This document shows, in pieces, positions 22,106 to 33,527 of a DNA stretch of 64,000 bases (the stretch's first letter is position 1; each line of letters opens with the position of its first letter). A program made the position numbers and the translations under genes. The DNA is taken from the NCBI GenBank assembly GCA_000787465.1, contig JSYX01000066.1:1-64000 (forward strand), written 5' to 3'. The stretch is from Thermomucor indicae-seudaticae. Lineage: Eukaryota > Mucoromycota > Mucoromycetes > Mucorales > Lichtheimiaceae. Below the pieces are notes generated by a model. That model saw only the letters and a list, made by a program, of their open reading frames with translations, did not search any database and had not been told where the DNA came from.

Positions 22106-23371
22106 GCGCTGTCTCCAGGTTTGAGGGGAATGATAATGTAGGGTTGCAGGAAAAAAATAACAATTAGAGTTTTGCGTGCCAAAAGGATCGCTTGGTTTTA
22201 TGGCATCAGAATTCTGGGCAGCGATGTTTTAGCGGAGCAACTACGGCCTTGGCGCCTATTCCCGGGTTTCTGACTGACTTCAGTATTGCTTCGGCGCATA
22301 AACCCGATTTCTTCAGGCATAGAGATAAAAAAAGGCTCTCCGACACGCTGGATAAGGCAGTGAGGTTAAATTATTTTTAGGAAACCACGCGAAGAAATTC
22401 AGACATTGCTGATCTAGGCGTTCGCCAAGTTTCCGGCAGGCGGTCAGATCTGGCCAAGAAGCACATTGGCGCCAAGCCCCAGTTGTATGGTGCAACTCAC
22501 CTTAACTCGCCACACAAACCGATCGGCCAAGAGTCTAAACCAACAACTTTATTCTACGGTGTAAAAATTTATCGGTTTAGGTTTTCTACAGAGTTTGCAA
22601 GGAAGTTGGTGTTAATTTTGGCGGATCGGTTTCTATGGCAAGTTAAGGTGACTTGCATTATATATGAGAAGCTCCTGATAATTATTCGCTCTGCTAAATC
22701 GAAAGTACGGCGTGGCTGGTGTCGAATAAGAAAGTTCGAATGAACTTCTTTAAGGTTCCTTATACGGAATATGGCGTTCCGGATCGCGATTTCTCTTACG
22801 CCCTCACTTTTTGCCAGGTAAGATTCCAATATTGTCAGGTATACCAGTGAAAGAGACGTCAGGACAATGAAGTCTCTTCTCGAGCGTATAATGATAAATG
22901 ACACCCCTTTAGAAAATGCCATGGACATTTGGAAGAGCACGTTTAATTTGTTATATGCGCAAGTTTGTGTCGTATGTGCTCATCCTAATTGTTATTGAAA
23001 AAATAAATGCTGGTAATTAGCTTATATACGTTATGATCAGAGGCTAACAATAAGGTGTAGTCTGACATAAAGTGCTGTTATGCTTGCGCAAAAAGAAACA
23101 ATATGACCATGTTGTCCAACAGCTTGATATATCGCATGCAGTTAACATCGTCTTCGGATCTGCTTCTAAACTCTATCAGAGTTGACATCAAGCACGGCAC
23201 ATTTATAATATTCAGGTCTCTTTTACGGTCCCTTTACAGCTACCGTGGCATGTCAACTGCTAAACTGATGATAGAGGTACAATCAATAGTGACAGACATG
23301 TCTTTTGTTTTTCAGGATGCATTAGTAAGTTAGGCTGCTTACAAACTTTACTGCGAGGCTGTTTGCAGATT
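22106..23371. other. Long AT-rich intergenic region
   Basis: Promoter side of the ABC transporter and the 3' side of TAF1. A 123-codon minus ORF (22569-22940) and smaller ORFs have Ile/Arg/Lys-rich, AT-driven composition and no motif. I see no gene; an old, eroded repeat is possible. Confidence 0.5.
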
Positions 23372-26300
23372 TTACTTATTTGTAGGCGTAGTGGTAGTCG
23401 TGCTTGTAGCTGTACTTGTACTAGTACTAGTAGTGGCGGTAGAGGTGGTGGTAGAGGTGGGGTTCGGTGGGGTCGCCGCGGCATTGGGTGTGCCAGCGTT
23501 ATTCATGTTATTTACAACATAGAACATGGGGCAGTTTTTGTTCGTTTTCATGTGGCCAAGTTGACCGCAATTTCCACATCGCCGCATAGCTCCTTCTCGT
23601 TTGCCTCGAATTAATCCAAGCACAGGATTTTCTGCAAGAGCTGCTTGTTTTGCCAGCTGGCGCTGTCGACGCCGCTCTGCGTTGCGTTTCAGTTTTGCTA
23701 ACTGGTCTTGAATCCGTTTCTTCATACGAGCGTTCTTTTCAGCATCGTCCGTTGGCTCCAAGGCCTCAGCACTATGCAAAATATGAGAATGACAGTTGTA
23801 AAAAAATATAATCTATTATCATACCTTGTGGCTTCCTCTTCAATCATCTGGCGTTGTCGTAAATAGGACTTTATAACAACGGGGTCACGAACGATTTCCT
23901 GTTGCCACGTTCTTTCACCGTTCTTTTGTCGTATTAACCTCTTTATGACCAAGTATTTGTTCGGGTTATTCACATGGTAACTCGTGCGAGAGCTAAGACT
24001 TCCAGTCACTGAGACATCATCATCATCGACCGTTTCAGAAGCTGCCCGTTCGTATCTGCGTCCGTAACCCGGAGCTGGCGATGCCTTTGGGTCAATGGTT
24101 AGCTCCGGAAGACTTAAAAGAAACGGAAACCAAAGATCTTACCATTGGACTCTCAGCATGATCAACTTCACGAGATGCTTCGTCCGCTTCACTTTCATTC
24201 TCGTGATCAGAAAGTTCAGGTTCAACCTTCGAGGATAAAGCATCAAGCTGTGCCTTCCAAATACGTGCAATCTGATTGGCAAGAAACGAGATATCAGTAA
24301 CTTCTAAGTGCAACGCTATTGTAAGTCCTTACCTCTTCACGATAGATTTGCTGCTGCTCTGCCACGTTATATCGATGGGCACTCTTCGGTCGTGCCTCAA
24401 TTTGTGCTAAGTCTCGGTCAGTAAAAGAGATCACGCTGCTTTTCACGATCTATCGCACTCACCTAATTTTTCCTCGGCAGATTCACCAGCTCGCAAAAAG
24501 ATATCCTTCATTGACACACGAATGAAACTGAAACCTTCACCTCTTCCGGTAGGGTCACCAGCGCCGTAGAGCTTAAGCATAGCTTTTCCTTGGGTGGCAT
24601 TGATAAAGTTACGGGTGGCAAACCAAGGTGCTAACTGCTGTTCCACTTCCAGCTTCGAGTCTCCTTCTCCATTTTCGTCATCATCATTAACGTCGCCGTA
24701 ACCCAGGTCTTGAAGGTGTCGTTCGCCCACAAGCATACTTTCGTATAAGCATACCATTTCTGGGGTTACCATTTTACGCAAATCTTCTTCGCTAGGAGGT
24801 TCAGCACCACCTCTGGTCTTCCAATAGCCACCACCGCCATCTTTACTTCGTCTGTGGAACTCCAAAAATTCTTTAAGTCGTTGCCGAATCTGGATGTCAG
24901 AGTACTCTGGAAACTTTTGTGCGAGTTTGCTCATCTTTAACCGGTGCAGAGGGTTCTTCTTGATAAGTCGATAGGCAGCAACTTGAAGTCGGTTCTTAAT
25001 TGTTGTTGTCACTTTTCGTGAATGTGGTCCAGGGACTTCTTGAACGGGATATGTTTGACCAATAACGAAAATTGCGGGAATTTCTCGGATATAATACTTT
25101 GTTTGACCTTTATACGTGCTCTTGATGAATAGGAAATCGGTACTCTTCACATCATGTCGGAATAATGGCGCCCGGACAAGATTGTTGTACATGACAGGTA
25201 TCGTCTGACCGGGTTCGACGTTGCCAAAATTCATAAAAGGAGACGTGTCTCCGATATCAAGCACAAAAGGTTCGCCAATGTCACTCTATATCAAAAGTTG
25301 AGCAAACAGTGACAAAAGAAGGCTTAATGTTGACCTTACCGTTGGAACATGTTCATCTTTAGGTTCTGTCTTGCGGTAGTAATTAATGATCAGTGTTCCC
25401 ATACCAACATTGGAAATAATTGGTGGATGCTCCTCCTACAGCAAACGACCGTTAGCCTGAATGACGCCATACCACCGAAACATATACTTACCGAATATTC
25501 TAAGAGAACGAACGGAGAAGTGTCCTTTAGAGATAGATCCTTTGTGCTCCGCATCGCATCGGCGTAACCCTTCTTTTTGTCCTTTTTCTTCTTCTTGCTG
25601 ATCTTGACGCGAGAGAACTGGATATCGGTATTTACTGGTAGCTGGATGAATGGTCGATGGAATGAACGAAGTTCGGCCTTAGAAAGCTTGGTTTTGTACT
25701 ATACGTAATAGCCGTGTTAATGCAACAGTGCTTATTGCCCTTGTTGACTCTTCAAAATCCCCCTTACGAAGGCTGGATGCAGTTTCAAAGCTGGTAGAGA
25801 GTGCTGAACCACAAGCTGGCCGAAGGTCTGCCGTACACGGACCAGTCGTCCAGTATAGTGAGAGTCGTAAAACTTGTCATTTGACAAATTGAAACGGTTA
25901 AGCGGGAGCTTATTTTGAGAATCATTGTCCGTGCTGTAAATGATAGGTATCTATAAATGCAGATTAGGCGATGTCCTTATACTTCTCCGCAACTTCGCTT
26001 TATACCTTTGGCAATGGCTTCGGAAGCGGTTTGCGACCTTTCTTGACCTGTTTCGCCTCCACCATTCGCTGTTTCGTAGCCTCCACCTCTTCACAGTCGA
26101 ACAACATGTTTGGATCATTGAGATCAAGGGCGATTCGTAAGTAAGAAGGATCAGGTTTTTCTTTATCCCATATGACAGCTTCAATCCAGTCACCATCATA
26201 CAGTTGCTGGTTAATGTGCTTTCCAAGGACAGTCTCCTAATACCACTATCAGTATCAACCGAAAATCCGGAAAACAATGCGCTTTAATATCAAAACTTAC

Positions 26301-27555
26301 CGTCTTATGTTCTTCGGCTACTTCACTGATTATGCATAAGAGCCGTCAAGGTAAGCGCACTCATTCAGATGACGTGCATCCACAACACTTACCTAGCCCC
26401 TTCCATATCCTCATTCTCATTATCACCCCATAAAATGTCATCTTCCCAATGCTCCAGCATGACAGCATGGTACAGTCTGTCATTGTCCACAGTAGGTGGG
26501 GTAGGAACAGACGGAACAGACTATTATGCGAGGTGAGTCATACGTTAATTCACACAAAAGCAATGCTACTTACCAAATCGCCTTCTTCTTCAGAAATGCT
26601 CTCCGCGTCGCTTTCGGTTTCTGTTAGTCGCGCTAACTCCTCCTTTGGCGAAAGTTCGAGTTTTCGTCGCTTAGAAGGTGGTTTTGCCATATCCCATCGT
26701 GGCCTCTCAATCTTCTTCGCTCGCGAGAACAGAATGCGCTCATCTGGTTCAACCTCATACTCATATCCATCACTGAATATTACTGCCGAAACTTGTTAGT
26801 TACCCCGTTGATATTCCACACATAAATACACATTACCTTTTTTGTTTGGCTGCAGCTTGGCAGACCGTTTGAGCTTTGTCATGAACAAGTCTGAAAACTT
26901 CAAGATCTTTCCCTTTTCGAAGGATGGGAATAGCTCTTTGACGTCAGCCTGTTTACGCGTTATGACGGTTTCCAGTGTCGTCGTCGACGGTCCAGGTTGC
27001 GACGGTACTGAGATCGTGCCTGAGGGCAACATTACGGGCGGCTTTAGTGCGAAGTCTGCTGGCGTTTGAGGGGCAATAGGCATTGGTTTCGCAACATCGA
27101 TTTGAGCCTGTTTTTCCTCTTCCTCTTCGTCATAGTCGTCGCTGACAAACCGCAAACGAGACTGCACTTGAGAAGACGTTTGAATGACACTCTTTCCACG
27201 CATATAGTATTTATCCGAAAACATTTGGTCGTCTGGCACCGTTTCATTGAAATCAGAGTAGTCGACGGCATCTGAAGCGTGCGTTGTCGGTTGAACATGC
27301 GAAGGTTCTGCCTCCATTGGTTCTTCAAAACCCTCCTCATTTTCCTCTTGCTCAAGACCGAACGTATCAGTGTTAAAGATTTTCGAAATGACACCAGAAT
27401 CAACATGTTGCAAAGATTCTCTCAATTCCTAAAATGCGTCTGTCAGTCGTTTACTACGTCGATCTGAGGCGATATAGGAGATTTACTTCATCCAAGTCAT
27501 TGTCGAGTCTTCCTTCCTCGTCGACATTACCGAAAAGGTAACCAGCTAAAGACAT
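23372..27555 (-). CDS. TAF1: TFIID subunit TAF1
   Basis: About a dozen exons. The start is ATG at 27555 (MSLAGYLFGNVDEEGRLDND, a TAND-like TBP-inhibitory N-terminus), and the first joints are 27555-27487, 27428-26837 and 26782-26574. Conserved blocks follow: HWEDDILWGD (about 26430), DGDWIEAVIWD, SHYTGRLVRVRQTFGQLVVQ, HRPFIQLPVNT, then the DUF3591 core with FGNVEPGQTIPVMYNNLVRAP, YYIREIPAIFVIGQ and RLKEFLEFHRR. The C-terminus has a basic coiled segment and a zinc knuckle CGNCGQLGHMKTNKNCP before a Thr/Ser-rich tail. No bromodomain is encoded, as in yeast TAF1. It is the scaffold of the Pol II initiation factor TFIID. Confidence 0.92.
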
Positions 27556-28309
27556 TGCGTGTTCTTTAGAAGTGTAAGCTTTGCCGAAATGCTGATGGAG
27601 CCAAGCTTTCTACTTCACAAACTCCGAAATTCCCAAAAAAAGCAAACATCGCGCTGCGACCTCCCTATACAGTCGAGTTGCTCCAGTGGAGTAATCTAAG
27701 TCGCCATATTAAGGGTTGTAGCGACACGACGAATATATGAGATAATAATATGTGCAGCGTCGTTTGCGGAGGTCTAGCGACGTTTGCTTTCGAAATGTGT
27801 TATTGTTAACCGATCCAGCAAAGTAAAATAAAATGCGGGTGGCCGCACAAGTCGTCTTTTATTCTGTAGATAAACTAGTCCATAAAACTCGCAAAGACTT
27901 CGTTCCTATATGACCTTGAAAAGCTATCTCTGCATAGTTCTATTGAAGACCGGCTCTTTCGCTTAATGCGGGAAGCGCTGCTTCTTCATCTGACCTGAGA
28001 ACGGATCGAATACTACCAACGCGGACGGCGAACCTGTGCCAGTACGCACGTTAATGAATGGAGATAAGTCGGGTGCCACGCCCGCGAACATAGAATAAAG
28101 ACGGCGACAAAGCTAAAAGCAAACGGAGATGTATAGACGATGTACCAGGTAAACATGAACTGCATATAATACTATCGAATTCCACCAAGCTGCCAAGCAT
28201 CCACTTGGGGATAGCACAGATAGTAGGGAAATCGCATGTACTTTGATATTTCAATGGTAAAGCGGTATTACACTTGGGAGTTGTTGATTGATTCGCATGC
28301 CGTTAGTTT
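27556..28309. other. Intergenic region upstream of TAF1
   Basis: Contains the TAF1 promoter and the 3' end of the capping methyltransferase gene. The only coding-like signal is the small minus ORF at 27963-28091, listed separately. Confidence 0.45.
27963..28091 (-). CDS. Possible small protein or terminal exon
   Basis: A 42-codon ATG-to-TAA frame encodes a balanced, natural-looking sequence starting MFAGVAPDLSPF and containing TGTGSPSALVVFDPFSG, with a basic end KKQRFPH. A TAG acceptor-like site lies about 24 bases upstream of the ATG, and the frame stays open from there, so it may be the last exon of a short gene whose other exons (possibly near 28240-28130) I could not join. I do not recognise it. 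Confidence 0.3.
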   Translation of the reverse strand: MFAGVAPDLSPFINVRTGTGSPSALVVFDPFSGQMKKQRFPH

Positions 28310-29524
28310 TCATTTAATGTATAGGTACAAGGGTCGACTAAATCCTATATCAGACATGCCAAGTTCAATTTCTGTCACTATTGCTTCGACGCTGGTGTTT
28401 GCGTTTACCTTTGCTTTCGTTTTTAGCAGTGCCTAATCCGTCTACTCGTGAGAAACCGACTTCCTTAATCAAAAATTCCTCGTAGTGATCAGGGAGAAAA
28501 TTGATGCTTTCGAACGTAGCTTTCGTGGTCTTACACGAGCCTTTTATGAGCATTTCATAGTCTTGACCACTTCCCCCATTTCTTCCATTACCTCCAGTAG
28601 TTTTGCTCGTCTTTCGTATGTGCTATATTCCTGGGGCTCGAGGACAAATGTGCCGCCTGGTTTTAATGCTTTGAATATTTTCCTGAAAAAGCGCTTGATT
28701 CCGTCATCGCCGTGGTGAATATGTATCCACTTCGTGATGCTCAGTCTAGGTGAAGCGGATATTGTCATGGTCCCACATATGTACATATCTATCGCCAAAT
28801 ATTTGACTTACGCCAACACAGTGTCGTATCGCTCGTGTTCTTCTTCCAGCTCCATGAAATCACCCGACTTGAACTTGACATTGTATGGAAACTCTGAGCT
28901 CTCGAATGTCGGCGGCACGTTCATGGGAACATATCCGAACATGTGGGTCATTGAACGCGGGAAGTAGTGGAATCGCATACCCACGTTCAACGTCAGCTCT
29001 TTGCCTTCTGGGTCTTGTAACGAGTAGGCCAATCTCAGTTGTTTCTTCGCCTTGTCAATAAGACTTTCATCGATATCTACGGCAACAATCTCTGCGGGTC
29101 TGTAGCGCATGGCTATGTTTATAAACGCGTCAACCAGTTGTGTGCATACCACGCGTTGAACTCGTTTTACAGACCAAGAACAATGCTCACGTTGCCCGTG
29201 TTGCAGCCGATATCCAATACACTTTTCCCTTTGAACAGCTCGGGTGGCATCAGTTCAAGTCGTGGATCACTGTCTTTGCCTTTATATCGTCGACCTCTAT
29301 AAATATGACAGTTACGCATTTCAGAAACCATGAATGGAGGCCAGATCTTTTGTCCTGAATACTTGCTCATAGTAATTCGGGTAATTCCCATAAATATATT
29401 TTGCCTGTGCTTTCTCCCCTGTTTGTTGCTGGGGACTGGTATCGTTGTTTGCTTTGGAAAACTTTTGGCGCTTCACTGAAGGGGTATTCGTTTCGCGATC
29501 ATTTCGATCAGGCCTCTTGCTCAT
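28310..29524 (-). CDS. MEPCE: BIN3/MePCE-family RNA 5'-phosphate methyltransferase
   Basis: The start is ATG at 29524 with a basic Lys/Arg/Gln-rich N-terminus, then YIYGNYPNYYEQ, a block shared with animal MePCE. The class I methyltransferase core follows: SAM motif SVLDIGCNTGNVSIVLA, EIVAVDIDESLIDKAKKQL, TVLALSITKWIHIHHGDDGI and LKPGGTFVLEPQEYSTY. The C-terminal part reads INFLPDHYEEFLI, VGFSRVDGLGTAKNESKGF and ends SRPLYLYIK, all typical of the Bin3 domain. The enzyme methylates the gamma-phosphate of small nuclear RNAs (7SK in animals; U6/telomerase RNA complexes in fission yeast). Two joints (near 29330 and 28545) do not close cleanly with GT-AG, so exon limits there are provisional. Confidence 0.85.
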
Positions 29525-29904
29525 GGTATGATTTACAGGAATTCTGCCTTTGAAACCGCGAATTTAGTGTCTTTAACTGCTTGATCTGCTCTTCTCAGAG
29601 CTGTAGTATCAGTCAATCTGTGCAGCCAATTCATACGTATTTGCATTTATTTACAATCAAAACGAGCGACGTAACAAACGAGGGGATCAATTCAGGGTAA
29701 AAGAGTAAAGCTTGCAAGAAGAATAGAAGATTTTGCCAAATTGCTACCGAATAATAAAAGAGGTCCATCAAGTAGTTCTCAGGTATAAGACATTATGTGG
29801 ACAGCTGAGAACCCGTCATTACATGTACAAACTATGAACCAGTAAATGAGTAAAGGGGGATAGAACAGCCTTGATTCTGTGTGCTTTTTTTGGAGAGAGA
29901 GAAT
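29525..29904. other. Intergenic region, nothing recognised
   Basis: Promoter of the capping methyltransferase gene and 3' flank of the SWIB gene, both minus-strand. No ORF of note. Confidence 0.5.
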
Positions 29905-31618
29905 CTAGGCCGTTGCCGTGGTCGGTGCCGCAGTTGCAGGCAGCATACCTTCGCCTTCTTTAGGAGTGACGACGTCGGGAGTCTCCGCTGTCACTGCCGG
30001 GGATGTATCCAGTACATCGGATGATGATCGTTGCTTGGTGTTGCTGACGTTCTGCGATTCGAAGGAATCATCAGATGTTGTTGTCGGTTCGGGCTTCTTA
30101 GTCAGATGAGCGGAGAGGTCCCTGTTCATGCCGAAGCTGTTGATTCTGTCTTGGTCAAAGATAGTCTTTAGCTTTTCATCACACAGGATGTATCGGCGGT
30201 CCGCTGGATCCTGGAGGTCATTGTCCTTGATATACTTCCATAGCTTTTTCACAATTTCAGGTCGCGACAACTATTAGAACAGTCAAGCCATGAGCCTGCC
30301 GGTCTTTATGCATTAAAGTTCATCCTCCTTTTACCTCTGTGTCACCACCAACAAACGCCGACAATGCAGCACTTAAGATGAGAGGCTTGTTGAGACCAGT
30401 CTTGCGCTTTGGTTTGGGAGGAGCGTTCGGATCAACAGGTTCAGCAGGTTGTTTGGCTCTTTTCTTCTTTGTCTTGGTCTTCTTTTTGGGCGCAGGGAAT
30501 TCGTGTACGTATTCTTCAAGGTCGCCACCTTTTCTCTTTTTCTGGTTTGGAGTTGAATCAAGATGCTGTTGCTGCGGGTAAGGATAATGTGCCATGGAAG
30601 GTATCGGTGAGGAATGGGGCATCAATCCAGGATATCCATTGCTGTAATGTTGCTGGTATGAAAAATTGGTATGCGCAGGTGACCCCGTTGTTGCCGGCAA
30701 AGTAAGGTTGGACGAAGCCGAAAAAGGTTGATGGGTCATGGGACCAATTGATGGCGCACCGTTCAGATCAACCAAACTGTAATATTGTTGGTATACTGGT
30801 GAAGTTCTGGGTAAATGCTGTTGTGGCAACGCATGATGCTGTGATGACGGGAGCTGCTGCTGCTGCTGCTGTCGTGTCGGTGCAGGGTGAACAACCGTGT
30901 TCTGGAAAGATGTTGGTATTTGGGATACGCTTAGTTGCCGTGGTAGGTACATCTGTGGCTGGTGCATCGTCCGAACTGCCTGCTGCTGCTGCTGTCGTTG
31001 TTGTTGTTGTTGTTGGTAAATAAGAGAGTCACGACGCTGCTGGGCTAACTGCTGTTGAATTTGTTGCTGTGTGTGTCTCCAAGATACATGCTGTGGTTGC
31101 TCCTGTGTTGGTGCCACGGAGACCGTATGATCAGAAAGTATCTGTTGTACAGGCGCAGGAGATGTATGCAACGGACCAGAAAGAGAGTCGTTAAACTGAA
31201 ACTGATTGAAGTGCTGGTAAGTGCTGAAATCTGACATTGCCAGGAGAACGGCATCGTCCGCCGCACTTGAAGCGGAAGATACGGGTGCACTGGAAGGGGC
31301 AGGGATGGCAGGCGATTGGATCAGAGGAGGCTGTTGCTGGTGATGCTGCCCCGAAACAAGAGGGAGCATATTGCTGTGATCTTCCTGCGGGTGATAGTAA
31401 TCCATGTTAAACCGTTTCAAGTTGGACTTGTTTCCAGCGTCAAGCTGATATTCGGATGTGGGAAGATGCTTTATGCCGAGTGAATCGTAACTGTTCAGGT
31501 CTGCATAAAAAGCAAAAAAATAAAATCAGTGAGTTTTCCCTCCCTCTCCCTCCTTGTCACGACTATGGCGTGCTGATATCTCACCTTCCAGAGCGGTGTT
31601 ATAAGTATTCAGGTCCAT
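29905..31618 (-). CDS. SWIB/MDM2-domain protein with polyglutamine region
   Basis: Exons 31618-31585, 31500-30335 and 30270-29905 give 521 residues. The first ~250 residues are Gln/His/Pro/Ser-rich with several Gln runs of five to seven, typical of transcriptional regulators. A strongly basic nuclear-localisation-like stretch (PAPKKKTKTKKKRAK) precedes the SWIB domain, read as GLNKPLILSAALSAFVGG, SRPEIVKKLWKYIKDNDLQD, RRYILCDEKLKTIF and FGMNRDLSAHL. SWIB proteins work in chromatin remodelling (SWI/SNF BAF60 type) or, in the short Uaf30 form, in rDNA transcription. Domain order (disordered N-terminus, basic, SWIB, acidic tail) resembles neither exactly. The 34-base first exon is needed to supply the ATG. 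Confidence 0.85.
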
Positions 31619-33527
31619 GTCCCTTCTTGACAGCACCGTGAATGCTGCGGTTATGGACGAGTTTTTACGTGAAATGCGGATGCGGGTAGATTCAGGGCTT
31701 TCCCGAAAAAAAAATATGTGATACTTGAGTTATCTGATGCGGTTGAACCAGAAATAGTCAAACGTGTTGTTCTCGCTCTCAGCACAGAGAATCGGAAATT
31801 ATGTACATGTAAACTGAGAAACGCTTAAGCACACAATAGGATAGACAAAAAGAGAAGCAAAGGTATGAACCACGGGAAAGAAGGAAAAAAATACAACTGC
31901 GATTTGGAGGACACAGTAGATCCGTATTGTAAAATTGAGGCCCTCCGTGACTATTCCTACCGAACCGCTTTGGGTTATCTGCATCAGTGAAAAATGTTCA
32001 GGGCCCAGCCTTCCACTTGGGTCATCTTTCCCCATCTCCATATTGCTGGACGCTGGCTAGGCTCTCCTCTTTCAAGACATGTGGGCTACATATTGTTTTC
32101 TACTTGAAGCAATGGGTTTTTGAATGTGCGGGGTTTCCTAGGTCTTTGCCGGTTGCACTTGAAATCGTCGGCTCCTTCTCGTTTTCCAGATCCTTTAGTT
32201 ACGTAGGACGGTAGATTGTCTTATCAGTGGATCCGTGGTCATGGATAAGAGTCCATTCGGTATGCGCTACTGCCTCTTCCATGGCATCCCAAGAAACTGG
32301 AAGGGACCTTCTCTCGGAATCCTGTGCTAACCCGTTTTTGGACAATATGGACGTGTCTACGGCCTCCTGAAGTTTTCCCTACAGAGTAAAAACCCCTTAA
32401 CTTAGCCTCCTCGCATGAAAGAGGGAGTCCATAAATGAAAAGGAAAAGAGTGTAAAGTCCTTTGAGCTGTCAATGCTTTTTCCATGGCGCGCATCCGATC
32501 CACCATGCTACACAAGATCTGTTGTAAGCTCAGACTTGACATGTCGGCCACGGAAAGAGATCAACGCTGAGGAAAAGGAAGAGCCGAAAGCTGTGAGGTG
32601 TCGCATTCCTGTTGAGTAGGCCAATGTCCACCCCCTCCTTTTCCTCCCATGAGAACGAGTAAAATATGGACAAACAACGGCTTCTGTGCCAAGCAAAACC
32701 AATGGCGTTACACAGCTTCACCAATTAAGATTGGCTTGTCGTGCACGTCCATCCATCGGATGCGAACGGAACTTGGTTGTCACGGATGAGTGGCAACCCT
32801 TAGGCGGATTTGAATGGAAGGGGAAACTTGTCATTCAATTTTATTGTCCATCTTGACCGCAAAACGCGCCAGACGGCTGTTGTTTGAACTGCGATTCATT
32901 TCACTGAGGCATATTCTGGAGATCTAGGACAGTAACACTGGAGGACTCACGGCTCGCAGTTTTAAGCATCAAGGTTTCGAAACCGAATCGCGTCATGAAA
33001 TTTTGCGCTTTCGTCAAATGGCAGCGCCAAGCACAATGAACAATCCACAGATATGGCAGATGTGGCGAATGCTTTTGTTTAGTGTAACCACTACTGAAAA
33101 ATAGAGGATCAAACAGGACAGGAATGAATGATTCATAATCTTATCCTGTTCCTACATGATGCATTGAAAACTTATTCTTCATTGAGCACTTGCGATTACT
33201 GACTGTAGTTTGAGTGTTCCCGTTGAGGTTTACGCAGTTTACTGCATGGCGTTTTATTTTGGATATGTCACGCCTGGATAAGTGGCTTGTACATGGATGG
33301 TGATTCCTGGCATGTCGAACGACTGGAGGACAATGGTATCTGGACTTCGTTTATGCTGCAAACCTGTCCGAGGGAGTTGGCTTTCTGCAAGGCAGTCCGT
33401 GGTATGTTCCACAAGGTGTCGGCCCATTCTGGAAGAACACCAGCCAAAGTCGTGACCGGGTCTCGCTTTATTTTCAGGCCACCTTTTTAGCTGTTCTCCG
33501 CACGCTTTCATCTGGAGCTCCAGCATC
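31619..33527. other. 1.9 kb region without a recognisable gene
   Basis: Divergent spacer between the SWIB gene and ERG11. ORFs are short and lack motifs. A 91-codon minus ORF at 33254-33529 and its plus-strand mirror show no homology I know. The size is enough for complex promoters on both sides; a degraded insertion is also possible. Confidence 0.45.

Noticed and set aside
22569..22940. 123-codon minus ORF in the region between the ABC transporter and TAF1
   Set aside because: Low-complexity AT-driven composition rich in Ile/Arg/Asn, no motif; probably a by-product of AT-rich DNA.
30840..31020. Gln/Ala/Val repeat ORFs on the plus strand in the SWIB gene
   Set aside because: These are shadows of the CAG/CTG-rich polyglutamine codons of the minus-strand gene.
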